The notes beneath the pieces were generated by a model. That model was not told the origin of the DNA and made no database searches. It worked only from the letters and a program-made list of their open reading frames with translations. Below are positions 1 to 8,520 of a DNA stretch of 56,019 bases, piece after piece (within the stretch, counting starts at the first letter, position 1; each line of letters opens with the position of its first letter). The stretch is from Cellulomonas endophytica. Lineage in GTDB: Bacteria > Actinomycetota > Actinomycetes > Actinomycetales > Cellulomonadaceae. The DNA lies in NCBI RefSeq assembly GCF_004123805.1, contig NZ_RWJX01000025.1, positions 1 through 56,019 of the forward strand. Direction: 5' to 3'. The position numbers and the translations under genes are program-made.

Positions 1-1
1 C

Positions 2-310
2 GCCATCCAGGACGACGTCGCCGGTGCCGTCACCGCCATCGAGCAGATCAACGACATCATCGGGTCCATCAACGACTTCCAGATGACCATCGCCTCGGCG
101 GTGGAGGAGCAGACGGCCACGACGAACGAGATGAACCGCAGCGTCGTCGAGGCCGCGACCGGCTCCGGCGAGATCGCCCGCAACATCTCCAGCGTCGCGG
201 GCGCGGCGGACCTCACGAGCCAGGGCGCCACCGACACCCAGGGCGCGGTCTCCGAGCTCGTCCGGATGTCGACCTCGCTGAAGGACCTCGTCGGGGGCTT
301 CCGGGTCTGA
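2..310 (+). CDS. methyl-accepting chemotaxis protein, C-terminal fragment
   Basis: This is the last 102 residues of a chemoreceptor; the 5' part lies outside the window. The frame is open from base 2 and ends at TGA 308-310. The motif [19 protein letters not shown] and the alternating hydrophobic/polar heptads are typical of the cytoplasmic coiled-coil hairpin that contacts CheW and CheA. It is clearly paralogous to the end of the complete receptor at 43,490, which has [18 protein letters not shown] at the same place. The C-terminus ends GGFRV, with no CheR-tethering pentapeptide. The ligand cannot be inferred because the sensory part is missing. Confidence 0.93.
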   Translation, partial: AIQDDVAGAVTAIEQINDIIGSINDFQMTIASAVEEQTATTNEMNRSVVEAATGSGEIARNISSVAGAADLTSQGATDTQGAVSELVRMSTSLKDLVGGFRV

Positions 311-355
311 CGACTCCCCTGCTCCACCCCCGTTCCACCCCTGCTGCACCCCTGC

Positions 356-374
356 GCGGACCGGCCCGGTCCGC
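356..374. terminator. GC-rich hairpin after chemoreceptor gene
   Basis: GCGGACCGG (356-364) and CCGGTCCGC (366-374) are perfect inverted repeats directly downstream of the chemoreceptor stop. In a real hairpin the central bases would form the loop. There is no T-run, as is usual for actinobacterial terminators. The function is inferred from position only. Confidence 0.4.
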
Positions 375-432
375 CGCGACCCCGGGTCCCCCGACCCGAT
401 GAGTCCGGCGGGCCGGGCCGGTCCGTACGCGC

Positions 433-1527
433 ATGGCGGACATGATCACGGCGCGCGGGCTGGTCAAGCACTACGGGAGCGTGAAGGCCCTCGACGGTCT
501 CGACCTCTCCGTGCCCGAGGGCACCGTGCTCGGCCTGCTCGGGCCCAACGGCGCCGGCAAGACGACGGCGGTGCGCATCCTCACCACCCTCCTGCGTCCC
601 GACGCCGGCACCGCCACCGTGGCCGGGGTCGACCTGCTCGCCGACCCCAAGGGCGTCCGGTCGCGCATCGGCCTGTCGGGGCAGTACGCGGCGGTCGACG
701 AGTACCTCACGGGCGCCGAGAACCTCGCGATGGTCGGCCGGCTCTACGGCATGCCGCGCCGGCGGGCGCGCACGCGGGCGGCGGAGCTGCTCGAGCGCTT
801 CGACCTCGTCGACGCGGGCGACCGGCCCGCCAAGACGTACTCCGGCGGCATGCGGCGGCGCCTCGACCTGGCGGGTGCCCTCGTCGCGGAGCCGCCCGTG
901 CTCGTCCTGGACGAGCCGACGACGGGCCTCGACCCCCGCAGCCGCCTGCAGATGTGGGACGTCATCCGCGAGCTCGTCGTGGGCGGCACGACCCTGCTCC
1001 TCACCACCCAGTACCTCGAGGAGGCCGACCGCCTCGCCGACGACATCGTCGTGATCGACCGGGGCCGGGCGATCGCGCGCGGCACGGCGGACGCCCTGAA
1101 GACGCAGATCGGCGGCGAGCGCATCGAGCTCGTGCTGGCCGACGAGGCCGACCGCGACGCGGCCCGCGCCGCCCTGGCCGCCGCCGGCGGCGGGGACGTG
1201 CGGGCCGGCGACAGCCCGCGCGAGCTGTCCGCCGCGGCCACCGGGGGCGCCGCGAGCCTGGCCGCGGTGCTGCGGCGGCTCGACGAGACCGGGGTGACGG
1301 TGCTCGACGTCGGCCTGCGCCGACCGACGCTCGACGACGTCTTCCTCACCCTCACCGGCCACGTCGCGGAGGAGACGGCCGACGGGGAGGGCGCGCCGCC
1401 ACCCGGAGCCGGCCCGGACGGGACCGTCGACCGGGACACGGACGGGCCCCGCCCGGGCCGCCACGCCGCCCCCGCCCCGGCCCCCACCCCGACGACCACC
1501 ACCACCGACGCGGAGGCCCGCCCGTGA
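433..1527 (+). CDS. ABC transporter ATP-binding protein, daunorubicin-resistance (DrrA) type
   Basis: The 364-residue protein is the cytoplasmic ATPase of a two-component drug-type ABC exporter. Walker A is GPNGAGKT (residues 37-44), the signature is YSGGM near residue 137, Walker B is VLVLDEPTTGLD, and the switch histidine is replaced by Gln in LLLTTQYLEEADRLAD, a DrrA-type feature. About 90 C-terminal residues follow the ATPase core, ending in the conserved PTLDDVFLTLTG box and then a Pro/Thr-rich tail of low complexity. Start ATG 433 is chosen; ATG 442 is also possible. The stop overlaps the permease start (GTGA), so the two are translationally coupled. The substrate is unknown. Confidence 0.93.
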   Translation: MADMITARGLVKHYGSVKALDGLDLSVPEGTVLGLLGPNGAGKTTAVRILTTLLRPDAGTATVAGVDLLADPKGVRSRIGLSGQYAAVDEYLTGAENLAMVGRLYGMPRRRARTRAAELLERFDLVDAGDRPAKTYSGGMRRRLDLAGALVAEPPVLVLDEPTTGLDPRSRLQMWDVIRELVVGGTTLLLTTQYLEEADRLADDIVVIDRGRAIARGTADALKTQIGGERIELVLADEADRDAARAALAAAGGGDVRAGDSPRELSAAATGGAASLAAVLRRLDETGVTVLDVGLRRPTLDDVFLTLTGHVAEETADGEGAPPPGAGPDGTVDRDTDGPRPGRHAAPAPAPTPTTTTTDAEARP

Positions 1528-2336
1528 GCACCCCCACCCACACGCTGGCTCGCACCCTGTCGGACGGCCTCGTCGTCGCCGAGCGCAACGTCATCAAGAT
1601 CAAGCGGGTGCCGGAGGTGCTCGTCTTCGTCCTCATCCAGCCGATCATGTTCGTGCTGCTCTTCGCCTACGTCTTCGGCGGCGCGATCGACGCGGGGCCC
1701 GTGAACTACCGCGAGTTCCTCATCGGCGGGATCTTCGCGCAGACCGTCGTCTTCGGCGCCACCTTCACCGGCGCCGGGCTGGCCGAGGACATGCAGAAGG
1801 GCATCATCGACCGGTTCCGCTCGCTGCCCATGTCCCGGTCGGCGGTGCTCGTCGGGCGGACGGCCTCCGACGTCATCTACAACGTGCTGTCCCTCGTCAT
1901 CATGGCGCTCACGGGGCTGCTCGTCGGGTGGCGGGTGCGGACGTCGCTGCTCGAGGGCCTCGCGGGGTTCGCGCTGCTGCTGCTGTTCGCCTACGCGTTC
2001 AGCTGGGTGATGGCGTACGTCGGGCTCGTCGTGCCGAGCGTGGACGTGGTGAACAACGCCTCGTTCGTCGTCATCTTCCCGCTGACCTTCGTGTCCAACG
2101 CCTTCGTGCCCCTGGAGTCGTTCTCCTCGGCGCTGCGGCCCTTCGTGGAGTGGAACCCCATCTCCGCCCTCACGCAGGCGGCCCGCGAGCTCTTCGGCAA
2201 CACCGGGGGGCTCCCGGCGCCCAGCGAGGCGTGGTCCATGCAGAACCCCGTGCTCTACAGCCTGCTGTGGGTGCTGGGCATCCTCGTCGTGTTCGTGCCC
2301 CTGTCCATCGCCCGGTACCGGCGCACGTCGCGGTAG
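1524..2336 (+). CDS. ABC-2 type permease, DrrB family
   Basis: The 270-residue polytopic membrane protein starts with GTG 1524 and overlaps the upstream ATPase gene by four bases. About six hydrophobic segments are visible, beginning with VLVFVLIQPIMFVLLFAYVF. The DrrB/ABC-2 hallmark sits in the middle: the EDMQKGIIDRFRSLPMSRSA loop, then long hydrophobic helices and a FVPLESFSSALRPFVEWNPIS segment near the C-terminus. It forms the membrane channel for the partner encoded at 433, probably exporting a hydrophobic compound or lipid. Neighbouring genes do not suggest a substrate. Confidence 0.92.
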   Translation: MSTPTHTLARTLSDGLVVAERNVIKIKRVPEVLVFVLIQPIMFVLLFAYVFGGAIDAGPVNYREFLIGGIFAQTVVFGATFTGAGLAEDMQKGIIDRFRSLPMSRSAVLVGRTASDVIYNVLSLVIMALTGLLVGWRVRTSLLEGLAGFALLLLFAYAFSWVMAYVGLVVPSVDVVNNASFVVIFPLTFVSNAFVPLESFSSALRPFVEWNPISALTQAARELFGNTGGLPAPSEAWSMQNPVLYSLLWVLGILVVFVPLSIARYRRTSR

Positions 2337-2350
2337 GCGCGGGACGGGGG

Positions 2351-3328
2351 TCAGGCCCGGGCGACGAGGAACGCGGCGCAGCGCCCCAGGGAGTCCAGCG
2401 CGGCCGGCAGCCCCGCGACGTTGAGGTGCCCGTGCGGCGTGCCGGGCTCCACGACGACCTCGACCTCCCCGCCCGCCTCCGCCATCGCGGCGGCGACGAG
2501 CTCGCCCGAGGGGCGCAGGTCGTCGTGCTCGTCGAGGACGACGAGCGCGGGGGGCAGACCGCCGACCTCGCCGAGCGCCGGCATGGCGTAGGGGGTGGTC
2601 GCCGGGTGCCCGCCGAGGTAGCGGTCGTTCATGTCGCGGCACTGCTCGGGGGTGAAGCGCAGGACGTCGGGCAGGGCGGCCAGCGCGGCCGCGAGGTCCG
2701 GCCCGGGCTCGGGGAGCACGTCGTGCAGCCACGGGTAGGCCAGCAGCAGCGCGGCGGGGGCGCCGCCGGCCTCGTCGCGCAGCCGCTGCGCGACGCCGAG
2801 CGCGAGGTTGCCCCCGGCGCTGGCCCCGCCGAGGGACCACCGCGTGCCCCCGGGCGCGAGGCCGCTCGCGGGGTCGACGGCCCAGGACCAGGCCGCGTGG
2901 ACGTCGTCGTGCGGGACGGGGAAGGCGACCGTGTCCGAGGCCAGCCGGTAGTCCACCGAGACGACGACCGCCCCGGCGCGGGCGCAGAGCTCGCGCGCGA
3001 CGACGTCGCCCTCCGGCCAGTCCAGCGTGCCCGCCGCGAAGCCGCCGCCGTGCAGCCACACGACCCCGCGGACGGGGGGCGTCGGCGCACCCGCGGCGTC
3101 GACCGGCCGGTAGACGCGCACGGGCACGTCCCCGTGGGGGCCCTCGACGCGCCGGTCCTCCGTCGGCACGGCCGGCGGGGCGTAGCCCGGCACGGGGGCG
3201 CTCCAGGCCGCGAGGCGCGCGAGCTCCTCGGCGGGCCGCGGCAGCTCCGTCCGGCCCAGGCCGTCCAGGAGCGGGAGCCGCTCGGCGAGCACGGGGTCCA
3301 GGCGCACGTCGTGGGGCACGGCGCGCAT
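2351..3328 (-). CDS. alpha/beta hydrolase, hormone-sensitive-lipase-like esterase
   Basis: The 325-residue protein belongs to the HSL (alpha/beta hydrolase fold-3) carboxylesterases. The oxyanion motif HGGG is at 93-96, the nucleophile Ser170 is in GGASAGG, the acidic residue is in DEHDDLRPSGE (about 270), and the catalytic His299 is in GTPHGH. There is no signal peptide, so it should be cytoplasmic. The ATG at 3328 is the start that leaves the family's usual N-terminal cap intact. It is convergent with the ABC exporter and divergent from the VOC gene. The expected reaction is hydrolysis of short-chain esters; the natural substrate is unknown. Confidence 0.9.
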   Translation of the reverse strand: MRAVPHDVRLDPVLAERLPLLDGLGRTELPRPAEELARLAAWSAPVPGYAPPAVPTEDRRVEGPHGDVPVRVYRPVDAAGAPTPPVRGVVWLHGGGFAAGTLDWPEGDVVARELCARAGAVVVSVDYRLASDTVAFPVPHDDVHAAWSWAVDPASGLAPGGTRWSLGGASAGGNLALGVAQRLRDEAGGAPAALLLAYPWLHDVLPEPGPDLAAALAALPDVLRFTPEQCRDMNDRYLGGHPATTPYAMPALGEVGGLPPALVVLDEHDDLRPSGELVAAAMAEAGGEVEVVVEPGTPHGHLNVAGLPAALDSLGRCAAFLVARA

Positions 3329-3439
3329 CCTGCCAGAGGGGCGCCGCGGCCCTTCCCCTCCCCCTTCCCGCAGGGCCGCCCGGGCTCCTAGCGTGGGCGG
3401 TGCCCTCGCCCCCTCGCCGTCCGACCCGCGGAGACCCCC

Positions 3440-3817
3440 ATGGACGTCCGGATCGAGCTCCTCACCGTCCCCGTCACGGACGTCGACCGCGCGATCGCCT
3501 TCTACGTGGACCGGGCGGGCTTCGTGCTCGACCACGACGTCCGCGTCGACGCGACCGTACGGTTCGTCCAGGTGACGCCGCCCGGGTCGGCCTGCTCGAT
3601 CATGCTCGACTCCTTCAGCGGCGCGATGCCCCCCGGGACGCAGCAGGGGATCCAGTGCGTCGTCGCCGACGCGGACGCCGCGCGGGCGGAGCTGCTCGGG
3701 CGGGGGGTCGACGCGAGCGAGGTCGACGATCAGCCCTGGGGGCGGTTCACGAGCTTCGCCGACCCCGACGGCAACACCTGGACGTACCAGGAGCTGCCGC
3801 CGCGCGACGCGGTCTGA
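3440..3817 (+). CDS. VOC (glyoxalase/bleomycin-resistance) superfamily protein
   Basis: The 125-residue protein shows the paired beta-alpha-beta-beta-beta modules of the vicinal oxygen chelate fold: VTDVDRAIAFYVDRAGF at the start of module one, and FADPDGNTWTYQELPPR at the end of module two. The latter is the usual place of the last metal-ligand Glu (YQE). The length is normal for a single-domain VOC protein, which dimerises to build its metal site. ATG 3440 follows a short purine stretch. Such proteins may be isomerases, dioxygenases or binding proteins; the sequence does not decide between them. Confidence 0.88.
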   Translation: MDVRIELLTVPVTDVDRAIAFYVDRAGFVLDHDVRVDATVRFVQVTPPGSACSIMLDSFSGAMPPGTQQGIQCVVADADAARAELLGRGVDASEVDDQPWGRFTSFADPDGNTWTYQELPPRDAV

Positions 3818-3883
3818 GCCCTGCGCGCCCCGGAGCGGCCGCTGCGGTCGCGGGCGTCCGTGCCCGGAGGGGATGCTGGGGGC

Positions 3884-4132
3884 ATGACGACGACGGTGCG
3901 GTTCGAGGGCGGTCCCCTGCACGGGCAGCAGGCCGAGGTGCGCGACGGCGAGATCGGCGCGACGGTCGCCACGCCCGCCCCGGTCGAGGGCGGGCGCTAC
4001 GTGCACGGCCCCTCCCACGAGCTGAGCGACCGGGGCGACGTGGAGCCCGTCGTCCTCTGGGAGCCGGCGGGCGAGACGCTCGACCTGCACCACCGGCAGG
4101 CCAGCGGCGGGGACGGCCCCGGCGCCAACTGA
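3884..4132 (+). CDS. small hypothetical protein (82 aa)
   Basis: The soluble 82-residue protein begins MTTTVRFEGGPLHGQQAEV. The GGPLHGQ opening resembles a loose group of small actinobacterial and phage proteins, but I cannot name a family. Third positions are almost all G/C, supporting real coding. ATG 3884 is preferred over an in-frame GTG at 3860 because GGAGG at 3867-3871 sits about 12 bases upstream of it. It follows the VOC gene by 66 bases and may be co-transcribed. No transmembrane segment or signal peptide is seen. Confidence 0.6.
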   Translation: MTTTVRFEGGPLHGQQAEVRDGEIGATVATPAPVEGGRYVHGPSHELSDRGDVEPVVLWEPAGETLDLHHRQASGGDGPGAN

Positions 4133-4163
4133 GCGGGGAGGCGCCCCTCGAGGCGGACGCCGC

Positions 4164-4179
4164 CGGAAAGCGCTTGCCC
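4164..4179. promoter_or_regulatory. LacI-family operator before the SDR/flavoprotein operon
   Basis: CGGAAAGCGCTTGCCC matches 13 of 16 positions of the palindrome TGGAAAGCGCTTTCCA and shares 15 identical bases with the site before pntA (35,575-35,589). It lies 88 bases upstream of the SDR start and overlaps a possible -35 (TTGCCC, 4174-4179). The likely binder is the LacI-type repressor encoded at 17,532. Confidence 0.65.
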
Positions 4180-4266
4180 TGCGACGGCCCGCCGTGCGAT
4201 GCTCGCCGCGCGGCGGCCCGTTCCGGGGCTGCCCACGAGGTGCGCGGACAGGCAGGAGTGGCGACG

Positions 4267-5061
4267 ATGCCGGCAACAGCCCTGGTGACGGGTGGCAACC
4301 GCGGGATCGGGCTGGGCATCACCCGCCGGCTCCTGCAGGACGGGTACGCCGTCTCGATCCTGGCCACGCGGCCCGCACCCGAGGACGTCCTCGCCGAGCT
4401 GCGCGAGCTCGCGGGCGACGCGTCGGCCGTCCGCTACGTGCAGGGCTCCGTCGCCGACCTCGACGACCACCGCCGGTACGTCGAGGACGCCGTCGAGGCC
4501 TGGGGCCGGCTCGACCTCCTCGTCAACAACGCGGGCGTCGCGCCCAGCGTGCGCGCCGACCTGCTGGACGCCGGCGCGGAGAGCTTCGACCGGGTGCTCG
4601 GCATCAACCTGCGCGGCCCGTACTTCCTCACGCAGGCCTTCGCCCGCCGCGCCATCGAGCTGCGCGGGCCGCTGGAGGCGCTGCCGGAGCCGCCGGCCGG
4701 CCCGGTCGCGACGATCGTCAACGTCTCGTCGATCTCCGCCACGACGGTCTCGACGAACCGCGGCGACTACTGCATCTCCAAGGCCGGCGTCGGCATGTCG
4801 ACGCAGCTGTGGGCGGCGCGGCTCGCCCCCGAGGGCATCGTCGTCTACGAGGTGCGGCCCGGGGTGATCGCCACCGACATGACCGCGGGCGTCACGGAGA
4901 AGTACGACGCCCTGCTCGCCGGCGGCCTCGCGCCGATCGCCCGCTGGGGCCGCCCCTCGGACGTGGCCGGCGCGGTGTCGATCCTGGCCTCGGGGCAGAC
5001 GCCGTACTCGACCGGCGAGGTCTTCCACGTCGACGGCGGGATGCACATCCCCGTCCTGTGA
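4267..5061 (+). CDS. short-chain dehydrogenase/reductase, 3-ketoacyl-ACP reductase-like
   Basis: The 264-residue classical SDR has the cofactor motif TGGNRGIGLG (residues 8-17), NNAG at 87-90, catalytic Ser in NVSSIS (about 155), and Tyr168 and Lys172 in YCISK. ATG 4267 follows GGCAGGAG; a GTG three codons earlier is possible. It is the first gene of a three-gene operon with the flavoprotein and SGNH hydrolase, behind a LacI-type operator. That context favours oxidation or reduction of a sugar, sugar acid or cyclitol rather than a role in fatty acid synthesis. The dinucleotide preference is not evident. Confidence 0.9.
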   Translation: MPATALVTGGNRGIGLGITRRLLQDGYAVSILATRPAPEDVLAELRELAGDASAVRYVQGSVADLDDHRRYVEDAVEAWGRLDLLVNNAGVAPSVRADLLDAGAESFDRVLGINLRGPYFLTQAFARRAIELRGPLEALPEPPAGPVATIVNVSSISATTVSTNRGDYCISKAGVGMSTQLWAARLAPEGIVVYEVRPGVIATDMTAGVTEKYDALLAGGLAPIARWGRPSDVAGAVSILASGQTPYSTGEVFHVDGGMHIPVL

Positions 5062-5119
5062 CGCGGCCCCGCCCGGCCGCCCCGTCCCACCGACCCCCCT
5101 GCCCGGAGAGGCTCCTGCG

Positions 5120-7306
5120 ATGACGCAGACGGACGTCCCCACCACCAGCGGCCCCACCGCCGGCCCCACCGCCGGCCACGAGCCGGTGACGCTGCGCGTC
5201 GGCGACCACGACGTGCCGGTCGTCACCGCGAACACGGTCGTCGTCGGGACGGGCTCGGCCGGCTTCTGCGCCGCCGACCGGGTCTGGGAGTTCGGCCAGA
5301 CGGACGTCGTCATGGTCGCCGACAAGGTGCACGCCGGCGCGTCCCGCAACGCCGGGTCGGACAAGCAGACGTACTACAAGCTCACGCTCTCGGGCGGCGA
5401 CCCGGACTCCGTGCGCGAGATGGCCGGCACGCTCTTCTCGGGCGGCGCGATGGACGGCGACAACGCCCTCGCCGAGGCCGCCCTGTCCGCCCGTGGGTTC
5501 CTGCACCTCTGCGACCTCGGGGTGCCGTTCCCCCAGAACCGCTTCGGGGAGTTCATCGGCTACAAGACCGACCACGACCCCCGCCGCCGGGCGACCTCCG
5601 TCGGCCCCTACACGAGCCGCAGCATGGTCGAGCAGCTCGAGAAGAAGGTGCACCGCAACGGCACCCGGATCTTCGACGAGTGCCGCGTCGTCGACGTCGT
5701 CACGCGCCCCGGCGCCGACGGGCGGCCCGAGGTGGCCGGCCTGCTCGTGCTCCGCACGGACGTGCCGCACGACGGCGCGCAGAGCCCGTTCCTGCTCTTC
5801 CGGTGCACGAACCTCGTCTACGCCACCGGCGGCCCCGCGGGCATGTACGCCACCCGCGTCTTCCCCAACGGCCAGTGGGGCGCCTCCGGGGCGGCCTACC
5901 GCGCCGGGGTGCACGGCAAGAACCTCACGGAGTGGCAGTTCGGGCTGGCCTCGACGAAGCCGCGGTGGAACGTCTCCGGCACGTACATGCAGGTGCTGCC
6001 GCGGTTCGTCTCGACGGACGCCGACGGCGGCGACGAGCGCGAGTTCCTGCTCGAGGCGATCCCGGACTACGGGCGGCTGCTGTCGCTCGTCTTCCTCAAG
6101 GGCTACCAGTGGCCCTTCGACATCCGCAAGGCGCTCGACGGCTCCTCGCTCGTCGACCTGCTCGTCTACCGCGAGACGACCCTGCGCGGCCGGCGCGTGT
6201 TCCTCGACTTCCGGCGCAACCCGGTGCAGGAGACGTTCGACCCGAGCGCGCTGAGCCCCGAGGCGTACGAGTACCTCGACCGCGCCGGCGTCCTGTTCGG
6301 CACGCCCATCGAGCGCCTGCGCCGCATGAACGAGCCCGCCTACCAGTTCTACCTGGACAAGAACCCGTACGTGGACCTCGAGACGCAGATGCTCGAGGTC
6401 GACGTCTGCGCGCAGCACAACAACGGCGGGCTTGTCGTCGACGCCTGGTGGCAGAGCAACGTCGCGGGGCTGTTCCCCGTGGGCGAGGCGGGCGGGGCGC
6501 ACGGCGTCTACCGTCCCGGCGGCGCGGCGCTCAACAGCGGCCAGGTCGGCGCCACGCGCGCGGCCCAGTACATCGCCGCCCGCCGCACGGACGCCCCGGT
6601 CGACGACGAGGGCTTCGCCGCCGCGGCGGCCCCCGTCCTGGGCGGGGCGCTGGACCTCGTCGGGCGGGCCACGGGCCGGGCGGCGGCGGGCGTCCCCGAC
6701 AACACGGGCGACCTGCTGCGCGACGTGCAGGTCCTCATGAGCGCGAAGGCCGGGCCCGTGCGGTCCGCCGCCTCCATCCACGAGGCCCTCGTGCAGGTGC
6801 ACGACTGGCTCTCGCGGTACGAGGACCTCGTCACCGCCGACGCCGGCTCCCGGCGCGCCGTCAACCGCACCTTCCTCGTCCGGGACATCCTCACGAGCGC
6901 CTACGTCTACCTGTCCGCGATGGCGGACTACGTGGCGCACGGCGGCCGCTCGCGCGGCTCCGTCCTCTACACCGACCCTGCGGGCGACCTGCCGCACGTC
7001 GGGCACGGCGAGCGCGCCGACGAGGAGCTGGACCTGCCCGGGGTGTTCCGGTTCCGCCTGGACGGCGGCGCGCTGGACGACGAGGTGCAGGAGACCGCGT
7101 GGGTGCCCGTCGGGGGCGCGGCGCCGGCGTCGGACGCGGAGGCCGACCCCGCGCTCGTCGAGTGGGCGCCCGTGGCGGCGCGCGCGACGGACGACCCGGC
7201 CGGCACGCCCGTCTTCCGGTGGCGCGCGCGCCGTCCCCTCCCTGACGACGACGACTTCTTCGAGAACGTCTGGCGGAGGTTCCGCGAGGACGGGAACGTC
7301 CGGTGA
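5120..7306 (+). CDS. FAD-dependent oxidoreductase, fumarate reductase/succinate dehydrogenase flavoprotein-like
   Basis: The 728-residue soluble flavoprotein has a dinucleotide-binding motif VVVGTGSAG (about 40-48). A second FAD-contact stretch, LFPVGEAGGAHGVYRPGGAA, lies around residues 453-472, as in fumarate reductase/L-aspartate oxidase relatives. The segment between them carries the substrate domain. It is longer than typical SdhA, with an extra C-terminal region of about 130 residues. The first 20 residues contain a repeated GPTA. GGAGAGG precedes ATG 5120. It follows the SDR by 58 bases and overlaps the SGNH gene by four. I see no iron-sulfur or heme partner nearby, so the electron acceptor and substrate are unknown. 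Confidence 0.88.
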   Translation: MTQTDVPTTSGPTAGPTAGHEPVTLRVGDHDVPVVTANTVVVGTGSAGFCAADRVWEFGQTDVVMVADKVHAGASRNAGSDKQTYYKLTLSGGDPDSVREMAGTLFSGGAMDGDNALAEAALSARGFLHLCDLGVPFPQNRFGEFIGYKTDHDPRRRATSVGPYTSRSMVEQLEKKVHRNGTRIFDECRVVDVVTRPGADGRPEVAGLLVLRTDVPHDGAQSPFLLFRCTNLVYATGGPAGMYATRVFPNGQWGASGAAYRAGVHGKNLTEWQFGLASTKPRWNVSGTYMQVLPRFVSTDADGGDEREFLLEAIPDYGRLLSLVFLKGYQWPFDIRKALDGSSLVDLLVYRETTLRGRRVFLDFRRNPVQETFDPSALSPEAYEYLDRAGVLFGTPIERLRRMNEPAYQFYLDKNPYVDLETQMLEVDVCAQHNNGGLVVDAWWQSNVAGLFPVGEAGGAHGVYRPGGAALNSGQVGATRAAQYIAARRTDAPVDDEGFAAAAAPVLGGALDLVGRATGRAAAGVPDNTGDLLRDVQVLMSAKAGPVRSAASIHEALVQVHDWLSRYEDLVTADAGSRRAVNRTFLVRDILTSAYVYLSAMADYVAHGGRSRGSVLYTDPAGDLPHVGHGERADEELDLPGVFRFRLDGGALDDEVQETAWVPVGGAAPASDAEADPALVEWAPVAARATDDPAGTPVFRWRARRPLPDDDDFFENVWRRFREDGNVR

Positions 7307-8520
7307 CGACGAGCCCGGTCGTCGTCGGCCTGGCCGACCCGCGCGTCGAGGTGCGCGGGGCGGCATGGCTGGAGGCCACGGCGGACGGTCTCCTGCCGCA
7401 CCGGCTGCCGGCCTGGACGCGGGACCAGCAGCCCGACGACTTCATGCGGATGTGCGACGAGCAGCCCGCGGGCGTCCGCCTGCGGTTCCGCACGGCCGCC
7501 CGGCGGCTCGCCCTGGTGGTGCGGGTGCACCGCGGCACGCTCTCCCCCGACTCCGACGCGACGGTCCCCGGCGAGCCCTTCGACCTGGTCGTCGACGGGC
7601 AGGTGGCGGCCCGGGCCGCGGCCGGGGCGGCCGGGCCCCTCGTCCTCGACCCGCTGCTGCGCACGACCCGCACGGGCGCGGCGCCCGTGACGCGGGTCGC
7701 CTTCGACCTCGCGGCGGACGGGCCCCCGTCCGCCGGTGCCGTGCGGGACGTCGAGGTGTGGCTGCCGTACCGCGAGCGCGTGCACCTGCTCGCGCTGGAG
7801 GCGGAGGCCCCCGTCGAGGCGCCGGCACCGGTCGCGGCCCCGCGCTGGGTGCACCACGGCTCGTCCATCAGCCACGGCGCGTCGGCCGCCTCCCCCACGG
7901 GCACGTGGCCCGTCGTCGCCGCCGCCACGGCGGGGCTCGACCTGGTCAACCTCGGGTTCTCGGGCAACGCGGTGCTCGACCCCTTCGTGGCGCGCACGAT
8001 CCGCGACGCCCCCGCCGGGCTGATCTCGCTCAAGCTCGGCATCAACGTCGTCAACGGGGACACGATGCGGCGGCGGGCCTTCGCGCCGGCCGTCGACGGC
8101 TTCCTCGACACGGTGCGCGAGGGCCACCCGACCACCCCGCTCCTCGTCGTCTCCCCGATCCTGTGCCCGATGGTCGAGGACGTGCCGGGGCCCACCCGCA
8201 TCGACCCGGCCGCCCCGCCCGGCGCGCCCGTCTTCGAGACGCTCGGCCGCACCGAGGAGGTGGCCGAGGGGAAGCTGAGCCTGGGCGCCATCCGGGAGGT
8301 GCTGGCGTCGGTCGTCGAGCGGCGGCGCGCCGCGGGCGACACCGCGCTGGCCTACCTCGACGGGCGCGAGCTGTACGGGTGGGACGACTGGGCGGAGCTG
8401 CCCATGGCCGACCTCCTCCACCCGGACCCTCCGGCCCACCGCCGCATGGGCGAGCGGTTCGCCGACGTCGCGCGGGGGCTGCTGGCCGGTCGGCGGGCCG
8501 GGGTCACGGCGTCGGCCTGA
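7303..8520 (+). CDS. SGNH/GDSL-family hydrolase
   Basis: The 405-residue protein starts at GTG 7303, overlapping the flavoprotein stop (GTGA). An N-terminal beta-rich domain (about 1-175) precedes an SGNH esterase domain. Block I is HHGSSISHG with the nucleophile Ser, block II is NLGFSGN, block III is LKLGINVVNG with the oxyanion Asn, and the catalytic Asp/His lie in DLLHPD near the C-terminus. This two-domain layout is that of carbohydrate deacetylases. No signal peptide is seen, so it should work inside the cell, removing acyl groups from an imported or intermediate sugar. The last 17 bases overlap convergent rnz. Confidence 0.87.
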   Translation: MTTSPVVVGLADPRVEVRGAAWLEATADGLLPHRLPAWTRDQQPDDFMRMCDEQPAGVRLRFRTAARRLALVVRVHRGTLSPDSDATVPGEPFDLVVDGQVAARAAAGAAGPLVLDPLLRTTRTGAAPVTRVAFDLAADGPPSAGAVRDVEVWLPYRERVHLLALEAEAPVEAPAPVAAPRWVHHGSSISHGASAASPTGTWPVVAAATAGLDLVNLGFSGNAVLDPFVARTIRDAPAGLISLKLGINVVNGDTMRRRAFAPAVDGFLDTVREGHPTTPLLVVSPILCPMVEDVPGPTRIDPAAPPGAPVFETLGRTEEVAEGKLSLGAIREVLASVVERRRAAGDTALAYLDGRELYGWDDWAELPMADLLHPDPPAHRRMGERFADVARGLLAGRRAGVTASA

